The position numbers and the translations under genes are program-made. Shown piece by piece: positions 1 through 6,053 of a stretch of DNA of 16,435 nt. The notes below the pieces were generated by a model. That model did not search any database. It saw nothing but the letters and a program-made list of their open reading frames with translations, and was not told where the DNA came from. The DNA comes from J013 sp038521775 (lineage in GTDB: Bacteria > Pseudomonadota > Alphaproteobacteria > Rhodobacterales > Rhodobacteraceae), in NCBI GenBank assembly GCA_038521775.1, contig JBCBKN010000043.1:1-16435 (forward strand), written 5' to 3'. Position 1 is the first letter of the stretch; every line of letters starts with the position of its first letter.

Positions 1-1
1 C

Positions 2-88
2 GGGCCGGGGCCGCGCCCTGCCCCGATCTATCCGCGCCCGCCCAATGCCGATCTGCCGGCGGAGCCGCCGCCAGCCCTGTTGCCGTGA
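2..88 (+). CDS. tsaB: C-terminal tail of probable TsaB (tRNA threonylcarbamoyladenosine factor), partial
   Basis: An open frame enters from the left edge and stops at TGA 86-88. It encodes 28 residues with the core API-YPRPPNADLP and a proline-rich end. That resembles the extreme C-terminus of alphaproteobacterial TsaB, which typically ends in a PxYxRxxDA-type motif followed by a proline-rich tail. TsaB is a partner of TsaD in making the t6A modification of ANN-decoding tRNAs in the cytoplasm. The call depends mostly on rimI lying directly downstream, since tsaB-rimI is a common gene order. The visible fragment is too short for a domain assignment, so another upstream gene remains possible. 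Confidence 0.5.
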   Translation, partial: GPGPRPAPIYPRPPNADLPAEPPPALLP

Positions 89-124
89 CGGGGTCGCCAT
101 GATGGCGCGAAGGCCGGCGCGATT

Positions 125-181
125 ATGACGGGGCTGGCATGGCCGAGGCTGGCATGACGGGGCCGGCATGACGGGGCTGGC
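125..181 (+). repeat. 14-bp tandem repeat running up to the rimI start codon
   Basis: Four units are visible: 125-138 (ATGACGGGGCTGGC), 139-153 (a 15-bp variant), 154-167 (one change) and 168-181 (identical to the first). The rimI ATGAC at 182 continues the pattern. A related stretch, TGACGGGGTCGCCATG, overlaps the upstream stop codon at 86-101. The units at 125, 154 and 168 each begin with ATG and reach an in-frame TGA within 6 to 11 codons. No strong Shine-Dalgarno sequence is visible in front of rimI. Confidence 0.75.
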
Positions 182-589
182 ATGACACCGGCAGAAATGG
201 CCGCGCTGCATGCGCGCTGCTTCACGCAGGCCCCGCCCCCCTGGTCGGAAGCGGCCTTTGCCGAGGCGCTGGCCGCCCCGGGCGCTCTGGCGCTGACCCG
301 GCCCGGCGCCTGTCTGATCGCGCGGGTGATGGGGCCGGAGGCCGAGCTCTTGACCCTTGCGGTCGACCCAGACCAGCGCCGGCGCGGTCTGGGTGCCGCC
401 CTGATTGCAGAATTCCACAGCCATGCCAGCGCGGCCGGAGCCGAGGAGGCGTTTCTGGAGGTCGTGCGCACAAACCATGCCGCCCGCGCCCTTTACGAGG
501 CGGCGGGATATGTCAGTGTCGGCAGCCGCCCGGGCTATTATGCCGGGACGGATGCGCTGATCTTGCGAAAGAGCCTGAACGGGGCCTAG
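182..589 (+). CDS. rimI: Ribosomal protein S18-alanine N-acetyltransferase RimI (GNAT family)
   Basis: A 135-residue protein of usual RimI length. RimI transfers acetyl from acetyl-CoA to the N-terminal alanine of ribosomal protein S18 in the cytoplasm. The GNAT acetyl-CoA pyrophosphate loop is clear (LTLAVDPDQRRRGLG, residues 57-71). It is followed by LEVVRTNHAARALYEAAGY (about 92-110), where RimI proteins carry LEVR-x-N-x-A-x-x-LY, and by the late RPGYY motif (116-120). The start at 182 is chosen because an N-terminus of the form MTP-x-x-x-AALHARCF suits alphaproteobacterial RimI; Met 6 is an alternative. Earlier ATGs in the repeat either stop quickly or are out of frame. It probably shares a transcript with the upstream tsaB-like gene. 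Other GNAT acetyltransferases cannot be fully excluded, but the context supports RimI. Confidence 0.85.
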   Translation: MTPAEMAALHARCFTQAPPPWSEAAFAEALAAPGALALTRPGACLIARVMGPEAELLTLAVDPDQRRRGLGAALIAEFHSHASAAGAEEAFLEVVRTNHAARALYEAAGYVSVGSRPGYYAGTDALILRKSLNGA

Positions 590-631
590 AAAACGCGGGC
601 CCCGTAGAAGCGGGCCCAGAAGATTTGGGCC
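590..631 (-). terminator. Possible terminator between convergent rimI and rpmE
   Basis: GGGCCC at 597-602 and again at 612-617 can pair across a 9-nt loop. On the minus strand this hairpin is followed shortly by GTTTTC (590-595), so it could end rpmE transcription. An alternative hairpin, GGCCCA (613-618) with TGGGCC (626-631), overlaps the rpmE stop codon and competes with the first. The T-run is short, so the call is tentative. Confidence 0.4.
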
Positions 632-852
632 TAGAGGTCGAAGCCTTCGTATTTCTTCTTGAATTTCGAGACGCGCCCGCCGGTGTCCATCAGCTTATGC
701 CCGCCCCCGGTCCAGGCCGGATGGGTGGTGGGGTCGATCTCCAGCGTCAGCGTGTCGCCCTCCGCGCCCCAGGTGGAGCGGGTCTCATATGTCGTGCCAT
801 CGGTCATCTTCACCGTGATGCGGTGATAGGTCGGATGGATGTCCTTTTTCAT
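631..852 (-). CDS. rpmE: 50S ribosomal protein L31
   Basis: A 73-residue protein beginning MKKDIHPTYH, with TDGTTYETRSTWG, HPAWTGG and GGRVSKFKKKYEG, which are hallmark stretches of alphaproteobacterial L31. L31 binds the large subunit and contributes to the bridge with the 30S subunit. The sequence contains no cysteine, so it is the form lacking the zinc-binding CxxC motif; this is normal for alphaproteobacteria. The start at 852 fits the conserved N-terminus and has AAGGA about 8 nt upstream. It is monocistronic in appearance: convergent with rimI, and 133 bp downstream of the enolase-superfamily gene on the same strand, with its own possible promoter in that gap. Confidence 0.96.
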   Translation of the reverse strand: MKKDIHPTYHRITVKMTDGTTYETRSTWGAEGDTLTLEIDPTTHPAWTGGGHKLMDTGGRVSKFKKKYEGFDL

Positions 853-906
853 CGCGCGCGTCCTTGCCCTGGCCCCCTGGGGCCGATTGCGGGACTGATC
901 CGGGCG

Positions 907-942
907 CGGCCCAACCCGGGACCCGGTCGCCCCGCCTGTCAA
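907..942 (-). promoter_or_regulatory. Possible rpmE promoter (-35-like TTGACA)
   Basis: On the minus strand a perfect TTGACA occurs at 942-937 in the gap upstream of rpmE. No convincing TATAAT-like -10 follows at 16-18 nt; the region is G/C-rich. The call therefore rests on the -35 box and on the need for rpmE to be expressed independently. Confidence 0.3.
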
Positions 943-961
943 CGGGAAGCGGCTGGGTAGT

Positions 962-984
962 CGAAAAGCCCCGCCCGGGCAAGC
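962..984 (-). terminator. Weak terminator-like hairpin after the GMC/enolase-superfamily operon
   Basis: Just past the TAG stop of the minus-strand operon, the minus strand reads GCCC-GGGCG-GGGC followed by TTTTC. This is a short G/C hairpin with a T-run. The stem is only 4 bp in this pairing, so the strength is doubtful. Confidence 0.3.
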
Positions 985-985
985 A

Positions 986-2089
986 CTAACCGTGCAGATC
1001 CGAGACGCGATAGGCCGATTTGGCCAGCCAGTCGGGATGCGGCTCGGCGCCCCAGCCCGGCGCATCGGTGACCGTCGCGTGGCCCTCCTCGATCGCATAG
1101 GGCGAGGCGACAAAGAGCCCCTCCTGCCAGGGATAGTAATCCGGCCCCTCGATCGAGAACTCCAGATAGGGCCCGGCATTGGGAATGGCGCGCAACAGAT
1201 GCATGGTAAAGAGCGTGACCATGGAGAGGTTGGCGCAATGCGGGGTGACCGGCAGGCCGGCCGCCTGGGCCATGCGCACCACCCGCAGCGTGCGCGCAAT
1301 GCCGCCCAGATAGCAGATGTCGGGCTGGGCCACATCGACCGCGCGCATCTCGATCATCCGCGCCCAGGTGGGCAGATCGCAATCCTGCTCGCCCCCCGCC
1401 ACATCGATGGAGAGCGCGCGGGTCACCTCGGCGGTCTGGGCAAGCTCCCAATAGGGGCAGGGCTCTTCGAAATGGGCATAGCCCTCGCCCTCCAGCATGC
1501 GGCCAACCTCGATGGCGCGCGGCGGGGCATAGCAGGAATTGGCGTCAATCATCAGCGCGGCCTCGGGCAGGGCGCGGCGCATGGTGGGGATGATCTCCTC
1601 GGTCCGGCCGGGCCATTCGTCGCGGCCCCGGCCGACCTCGGCCCCGGCGCGCACCTTGAAGGCGGTGAAACCCTGCTCACCGGCCAGGCGGGTGAGCCGT
1701 TCGGCCTCGGCTGCCGGCGTGATGTCGCGCTTCATCGAGGAGGCATAGGCGCGGATCTTCCCCGGGCTGCCGCCCAGAAGGCTCGCCACCGGCAGGCCGG
1801 CGACGCGGCCGCGCAGATCCCAGATCGCGGTGTCGAGCCCGGCCAGCGCCCGGCGCAGATAGGAGCCGGGGAATTTATGCTCGCGCTCGGTGACCAGATC
1901 GAGGAGGTCGTCGAGATCGGCGCTGTCTTGACCCAGCACCCAGGGCGCGACCTGACGGTGCAAGACCTGTGCGGTGATATCGGCATGATAGGTCGAGACC
2001 TGGCCCCAGCCGAAGGATCCATCCTCGGCGGTGACCCGCACAAAACCGACGAGCTCAGTGGCAAAGCTCTCGATCCGGGTCAGGCGCAT
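986..2089 (-). CDS. Enolase-superfamily enzyme, mandelate racemase subgroup (substrate unknown)
   Basis: A 367-residue protein of typical length for the mandelate racemase/muconate lactonising superfamily, whose members abstract a proton alpha to a carboxylate, usually in acid-sugar dehydration or racemisation. Visible barrel motifs are FKVRAG (K145-x-R147, second strand), MIDAN (D182), FEEP (E208/E209) and GGEQD (E234) as Mg ligands, QPD (D257) with TPH (H284) as the His-Asp dyad, and LEFSIEG (E310/E314) in the last strand. The dyad places it in the MR subgroup. R147 replaces the second lysine of the common KxK. The ATG lies inside the end of the GMC gene, overlapping it by 10 bp, with AGGAGGA about 7 nt upstream, which indicates translational coupling. 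The substrate cannot be read from the sequence; a sugar acid or hydroxy acid is plausible. Confidence 0.88.
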   Translation of the reverse strand: MRLTRIESFATELVGFVRVTAEDGSFGWGQVSTYHADITAQVLHRQVAPWVLGQDSADLDDLLDLVTEREHKFPGSYLRRALAGLDTAIWDLRGRVAGLPVASLLGGSPGKIRAYASSMKRDITPAAEAERLTRLAGEQGFTAFKVRAGAEVGRGRDEWPGRTEEIIPTMRRALPEAALMIDANSCYAPPRAIEVGRMLEGEGYAHFEEPCPYWELAQTAEVTRALSIDVAGGEQDCDLPTWARMIEMRAVDVAQPDICYLGGIARTLRVVRMAQAAGLPVTPHCANLSMVTLFTMHLLRAIPNAGPYLEFSIEGPDYYPWQEGLFVASPYAIEEGHATVTDAPGWGAEPHPDWLAKSAYRVSDLHG

Positions 2090-3702
2090 TTGGCGTCCTC
2101 CTGCATCAGATCGGCGGCGCGCTCGGCCAGCATGATCACCGGGGCGTTGAGATTGCCCGAGGTGATGTTGGGAAAGGCCGAGGCATCGATGACGCGCAGC
2201 CCGTCCACCCCATGCACCCGCAGGCGGTGATCGAGCACGCTGGTCTGCGCGTCCGGGCCCATGCGCGCGGTGCAGCAGGGGTGAAACACGGTCCAGGCCG
2301 AGCGTTCGACGAAATCGCGGAACGCCTCGTCGGAGGTGACATCCGGTCCCGGGGAGATTTCCTCGGCGATGATTTCTGCCAGCGGATCCTGGGCGGCCAG
2401 ATCGCGCAGCATGCGCAGGGCGTGAATGGCATCGTCGAGATCGGTGTTGGTGTCAAAATAATTGGGCTCGATCACCGGCGCGTCCTGCGGGTCATTGCTG
2501 CGGATGGTGATGCGCCCCTCGCTGGTCGGGCGGCAGGCGCTGACGCCCAGCAGGAACCCCGGGAACGGGTCGGGCGAGAGCATCGGGCGTTTGCCCGGCG
2601 GGGCGCGCAGATAGCTGACCGGCGAGAAGTAAAGCTGCATGTCAGGCACGGTCAGCCCGGGGCGCGAGCGCACAAAGCCGCCCGCCTGGTTGACCGAAAG
2701 CGAGAGCGGCCCGCGGCGGGTGGCAAGATATTGCACCCCCACCCGCATGCGCCCCAGCCAGGGCCGCAGCACCTGGTTGAGCGTGGGCACAGTGGCGCGG
2801 TAGTGATAATCCACGCCGACATGGTCCTGCAGATGCGCGCCGACCTTGGGCAGATCGCGGATCACCTCGATGCCCTTGGCGCGCAGCGTTTCAGCCGGCC
2901 CGAGGCCGGAGAGCATCAGGATCTGCGGGCTGTTCACCGCGCCGGCCGAGAGCACCACCTCGCGCCGCGCCCGGGCGGTGACACGGCGGCCATTGAGCAG
3001 AAACGTCACCCCGGTGGCGCGTCCGCCCTTGAGCTCGATCCGCTCGACATGCGCGCGGGTGATGAGGGTGAGATTGCCGCGATGCATGGCCGGGCGCAGA
3101 TAGCAGCGTGCCGCCGAGGCGCGGGTGCCGCGATGCGTGGTGATCTGATAGATCGCCGCACCCTCGTTGTCGGGCCCGTTGTAATCCTCGGTGCGGCCCA
3201 GCCCCTGCGCTTCGGCGGCCGCCAGGTAGCGGTCGCAGAGCGGGTGCACCTCGCCCGCGATGTCGGAGACATGCAAAGGCCCGTCGCGGCCGCGCGAGGG
3301 GTGCCGGGGCCCCGACCAGCATTCCATTCGGCGAAACACCGGCTCGACATCGGCCCAGCCCCAGCCGGTGGCGCCGGCGGCTTCCCAATCGTCGAAATCC
3401 GACGGGTGGCCGCGGACATAGACCATGGCGTTGATCGAGGAAGAGCCCCCGATCACCTTGCCGCGCGGCCAGTAGCTGGGACGGCCGCCCAGGCCAGGCA
3501 CGGGTTCCGAGAGGTATTTCCAGTTGATCCGGCCATCGTAATAGGCCTTGCCATAGCCGATGGGCATGCGGATCCAGGGGCTCAGATCGTGCCCGCCTGC
3601 CTCCAGCACCAGCACGCGAGCCTTTGGATCTTCCGACAGACGATTGGCCATGACCGAGCCGGCAGAGCCTGCTCCGATGACGATATAGTCGTAGATCTGC
3701 AT
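2080..3702 (-). CDS. GMC-family FAD oxidoreductase (choline dehydrogenase-like)
   Basis: A 540-residue flavoprotein of the glucose-methanol-choline family, which oxidises alcohols to aldehydes or ketones with FAD. It has the N-terminal dinucleotide fold (YDYIVIGAGSAG, glycines at about 10-15, then VLVLEAG with E34). GMC signature 1 is at about 79-107 (PRGKVIGGSSSINAMVYVRG) and signature 2 at about 252-267 (SAGAVNSPQILMLSG). The C-terminal half holds the catalytic HPCCTARMG (H474) and GNLNAP (N517/N519). The frame is open upstream to 4020, but ATG 3702 is chosen because the flavin fold begins at residue 4 and GAGAGG-like purines (GAGAGG) lie 4 nt upstream. It is the first gene of a two-gene operon. 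No signal peptide is seen, so it is probably cytoplasmic or peripheral. Choline itself is not implied: no betB, betI or transporter is adjacent. Confidence 0.93.
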   Translation of the reverse strand: MQIYDYIVIGAGSAGSVMANRLSEDPKARVLVLEAGGHDLSPWIRMPIGYGKAYYDGRINWKYLSEPVPGLGGRPSYWPRGKVIGGSSSINAMVYVRGHPSDFDDWEAAGATGWGWADVEPVFRRMECWSGPRHPSRGRDGPLHVSDIAGEVHPLCDRYLAAAEAQGLGRTEDYNGPDNEGAAIYQITTHRGTRASAARCYLRPAMHRGNLTLITRAHVERIELKGGRATGVTFLLNGRRVTARARREVVLSAGAVNSPQILMLSGLGPAETLRAKGIEVIRDLPKVGAHLQDHVGVDYHYRATVPTLNQVLRPWLGRMRVGVQYLATRRGPLSLSVNQAGGFVRSRPGLTVPDMQLYFSPVSYLRAPPGKRPMLSPDPFPGFLLGVSACRPTSEGRITIRSNDPQDAPVIEPNYFDTNTDLDDAIHALRMLRDLAAQDPLAEIIAEEISPGPDVTSDEAFRDFVERSAWTVFHPCCTARMGPDAQTSVLDHRLRVHGVDGLRVIDASAFPNITSGNLNAPVIMLAERAADLMQEDAKCA

Positions 3703-3910
3703 GGCGCCTCTCATCCAGCCTTGCTGCACAGGCGGTTGCGGCGGTGCATGTGTCAAGCCCCGATGCGGCGCATCCCTGGCCAGCGCTGTCGCGGGTAGGC
3801 CGGGTTGGATTTGAGTATTTTTGCCAAGAAGAAGGGGCGGGGGTGGCGCTTTGCCCTGGAAGCGGTTTCTGTGAGGGCCGGAATGCGGGGCTTGCAGGGG
3901 GGAGGCAGGC
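3703..3910. promoter_or_regulatory. Divergent intergenic region with candidate operators
   Basis: This 208-bp gap separates the minus-strand GMC operon from the plus-strand enolase-superfamily gene and must hold promoters for both. It contains a dyad, GATGCG-G-CGCATC (3762-3774). It also contains TGGAAGCGGTTTCT (3857-3870), which matches 11 of 14 positions of the LacI-family pattern TGAAAGCGCTTTCA and lies 40 bp before the plus-strand start. An intergenic TTCTTCTTGG-type element is at 3813-3833. A strong Shine-Dalgarno GGGGGGAGG (about 3897-3905) precedes ATG 3911. No clear -35/-10 pair was found for either direction. Confidence 0.4.
3813..3833 (-). repeat. Intergenic element copy 1 (TTCTTCTTGG...AAATACTC)
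   Basis: Read on the minus strand, this 21-bp stretch is TTCTTCTTGG followed by CAA and AAATACTC. It matches the copy at 5160-5180 in 18 of 21 positions, differing only in the three central bases. Both copies lie between genes. I recall stretches of this type as frequent in Rhodobacterales intergenic DNA, but could not verify it here. Confidence 0.6.
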
Positions 3911-5119
3911 ATGAAGCTGGCTGGGCTTGAGGTCTTTGTGGTCGGCAACCCGCCGCCGCGGCGGGGCGGGCGGTACTTCATTCTGCTGCGGCTGTCGACG
4001 GCCTGCGGCGTGACCGGCATTGGGGAGGTCTATGTGGCGAGCTTCGGCCCCAGCGTGGTTGAAGCGATGATCGGGGATGTTTTCGGGCGCCATTTCGAAG
4101 GCGCCGACCCGCACCGGATCTCGGATCTGTGGCGCCGCGTCTATGGCCAGGGCTATTCGGCGCGGCCCGACCCGTCACTGATCGGCGTTTTGTCGGGGCT
4201 GGAGATGGCCTGCTGGGACATTGTGGGCAAGAGCGCGGGCAAACCGGTCTATGATCTGCTGGGCGGGCGCTGTCGCGAGGGTTTGCGCGCCTACACCTAT
4301 ATCTATCCCGGCGCGGGCGGCGACAGCCATCCACCGGCGGGCGCGCCTTCGGTCTACACCGATCCCGACATGGCCGCCGAGCGGGCCGCGGCCTATGTCG
4401 CGCAAGGCTTCACGGCGCTGAAATTCGACCCTGCCGGGCCCTACACGGTCTATGACGGACATCAGCCCTCGCTGGCCGATCTCGACCGGTCGGAGGCATT
4501 TTGCAGGCGTCTGCGCGAGGCGGTGGGCGATCGCGCCGATCTGTTGTTCGGCACGCATGGCCAGTTCACGGTGTCGGGCGCCCGGCGCATGGCGCGGAGG
4601 ATCGAGCCCTATGAGCCGCTTTGGTTCGAAGAGCCGATCCCCCCCGAAAGCCCCGAGGCTATGGCCCAGGTTGCACGATCGACCTCGGTGCCGATCGCCA
4701 CGGGCGAGCGTCTAGTCACTGCGCATGAGTTTGCCCGGGTGCTGGCCTGCAGCGCTGCGGCGATCCTGCAGCCCAATCTGGGGCGCGTCGGCGGCATCCT
4801 CGAGGCCCGCAAAATCGCGGCGATGGCCGAGCCCCACCAGGCCCAGATCGCGCCCCATCTTTACAACGGCCCGGTGGGGGCGCTTGCCAATATCCAGCTT
4901 GCCGCCGGCATTCCCAACTTCCTGGTGCTGGAGAGCATCGAGAACTTTGGCGGGTTTCACGCCGACCTGCTCACCACCCCGATCCGGGTCGAGGAGGGCT
5001 TCGTCATCCCCTCGGGCGAGCCTGGTCTGGGCAGCGACATCGACACCGCGGTCGCCTGCGCCAATCCCTGGAGGGGTGCCGATCTGCATCTCGACATGCA
5101 GCGCACGCCGCTTCCCTGA
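3911..5119 (+). CDS. Enolase-superfamily protein (mandelate racemase/muconate lactonizing family), unusual active site
   Basis: A 402-residue protein with the N-terminal capping domain (about 1-125, including the CWDIVGKSAGKPVYDLLGG stretch at 101-119) and the C-terminal barrel. Barrel motifs are LKFDPAG (K171-x-D173), FGTHGQ (214-218), FEEP (E240/E241), GER (E266), QPNLGRVGG (N289), APHLYNGP (H316) and LES (E341). The layout resembles galactonate/mannonate dehydratase-like members. However, the first metal-ligand Asp appears to be Gly214, with His216 kept, and the Asp of the His-Asp dyad is Asn289. The protein may therefore belong to an uncharacterised clade or have altered chemistry. The start follows a strong GGGGGGAGG ribosome site 5 nt upstream. 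It is transcribed divergently from the GMC operon and convergent with the hydrolase gene. Dehydratase, racemase or cycloisomerase activity on an acid sugar is an inference only. Confidence 0.87.
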   Translation: MKLAGLEVFVVGNPPPRRGGRYFILLRLSTACGVTGIGEVYVASFGPSVVEAMIGDVFGRHFEGADPHRISDLWRRVYGQGYSARPDPSLIGVLSGLEMACWDIVGKSAGKPVYDLLGGRCREGLRAYTYIYPGAGGDSHPPAGAPSVYTDPDMAAERAAAYVAQGFTALKFDPAGPYTVYDGHQPSLADLDRSEAFCRRLREAVGDRADLLFGTHGQFTVSGARRMARRIEPYEPLWFEEPIPPESPEAMAQVARSTSVPIATGERLVTAHEFARVLACSAAAILQPNLGRVGGILEARKIAAMAEPHQAQIAPHLYNGPVGALANIQLAAGIPNFLVLESIENFGGFHADLLTTPIRVEEGFVIPSGEPGLGSDIDTAVACANPWRGADLHLDMQRTPLP

Positions 5120-5123
5120 CCCA

Positions 5124-5203
5124 GCCGGCCCCTTAACCCCCTTTTTCCCCGCCGGAGCTTTCTTCTTGGTGCAAATACTCCGGGGTCCGGGGCAGCGCCC
5201 CGG
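5124..5203. terminator. Convergent intergenic region: second element copy and strong hairpin
   Basis: The 100-bp gap between convergent genes holds CCGGC/GCCGG arms flanking a C/T-rich stretch (5124-5155), then the second TTCTTCTTGG...AAATACTC element (5160-5180). This is followed by a perfect 7-bp hairpin, CCGGGGC-AGC-GCCCCGG (5187-5203). No long T-run follows on either strand, so it may act as a boundary, a bidirectional or Rho-dependent stop, or an RNA-stabilising hairpin. Confidence 0.45.
5160..5180 (+). repeat. Intergenic element copy 2 (TTCTTCTTGG...AAATACTC)
   Basis: This 21-bp stretch is TTCTTCTTGG, TGC, AAATACTC, 18 of 21 identical to the inverted copy at 3813-3833. Here it is followed by a perfect G/C hairpin at 5187-5203, whereas copy 1 is not obviously followed by a similar hairpin on its own strand. 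Confidence 0.6.
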
Positions 5204-5219
5204 GGCATCCGCCAGCGCC

Positions 5220-6053
5220 TCAGCGGCCGGCCTGGCGCGCCAAGAACGGCCCGAGATGGCCCAGGACCAGTTCGGCCACGCCACCGTCAAGGTCATGACC
5301 CATGCCCGGGACCTCGACAAATTCCGACCCCGGCACCCGTGCGGCAATGTCGCGCCCGTGATCGACCGGCAGCAGCCTGTCGCTGTCGCCATGGATCACC
5401 AGCACCGGCAGGCGAACCTCGCTCAGCCGTGCAGCCCAGCCGGCGCTGGCCATGATCGCGCGATACTGCCGGGCCACCCCATCGGGGCAGTGACATCGGT
5501 CATAGGCCCGGCCGATCAGCGCGCGCCGTTCCTCCGCATCGAAGGGAAAGCCGGGATTGTCCCAATACCGGTCAGCCGCCAGCGTATATTCGATATAGGC
5601 GGCCCGCTCGCCGGGCGGGCGCTCCAAGAGCTTTGCGGTCACGCCCGGATCCCGCTCGGACAGCCCCTCGGCCAGGGATGACGACATCACAATCGTGGCA
5701 CTGAGCAACCGCGCGGATGCCCGCAGCGCCAGCTCCTGCACAATCATCCCGCCCATCGAAATCCCGAACACATGCGCCCGCGCAATCTCCAATGCATCGA
5801 GCACCCCAACCGCATCCGCCGCCAAATCCGAGAGCCGATAATCCGGCGCCGCGTCCATCTTCTCCGAGAGGCCCGTGTCGCGATTGTCGAAGGTCACAAC
5901 CCGAAACCCGGCCGCGACCAGCCCGTTAATCAGCGCCGGCGGCCAATGGATAAGCTGCGATCCCAGACCCCGGATCAACAGAACCGCGTCAGCCGCAGCC
6001 GGGCCGTGAACCTCGACCTCGATCGCAATGCCATTTGCGGTGATTTGCGCCAT
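5220..6053 (-). CDS. Alpha/beta-fold hydrolase (esterase-like)
   Basis: A 277-residue single-domain hydrolase of normal family length with no signal peptide, so probably cytoplasmic. The core beta-strand motif LLIRGLG (25-31), the oxyanion region and FDNRDTGLS (55-63) are followed by the nucleophile elbow GISMGG (S99). Then come HGDSDRLLP (D225 as likely acid) and GMGHD (H253). NRDTGLS together with GxSMGG is common in the RdmC-like methylesterase group of alpha/beta hydrolases, so ester hydrolysis is the best guess, with substrate unknown. GGGAGGA lies 5 nt ahead of the ATG. It is divergent from the ABC importer operon, which raises the possibility that it acts on an imported ester or lactone. 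Related folds include C-C hydrolases and lactonases. Confidence 0.88.
   Translation of the reverse strand: MAQITANGIAIEVEVHGPAAADAVLLIRGLGSQLIHWPPALINGLVAAGFRVVTFDNRDTGLSEKMDAAPDYRLSDLAADAVGVLDALEIARAHVFGISMGGMIVQELALRASARLLSATIVMSSSLAEGLSERDPGVTAKLLERPPGERAAYIEYTLAADRYWDNPGFPFDAEERRALIGRAYDRCHCPDGVARQYRAIMASAGWAARLSEVRLPVLVIHGDSDRLLPVDHGRDIAARVPGSEFVEVPGMGHDLDGGVAELVLGHLGPFLARQAGR

Noticed and set aside
2080..3702. Naming the GMC oxidoreductase betA (choline dehydrogenase)
   Set aside because: The motifs fit the wider GMC family, and no betaine aldehyde dehydrogenase, betI or choline transporter is adjacent, so the substrate is left open.
992..3798. Long plus-strand open frames (992-2230 and 2212-3798) opposite the GMC and enolase-superfamily genes
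   Set aside because: They are antisense shadows caused by high G/C codon bias. Their translations are rich in Arg, Gly, Ala and His with no motifs, while the minus strand encodes full recognised families.
3703..4020. Upstream extension of the GMC oxidoreductase frame to 4020
   Set aside because: The added residues are low-complexity and overlap the divergent gene. The flavin fold begins at the fourth residue of the ATG 3702 start.
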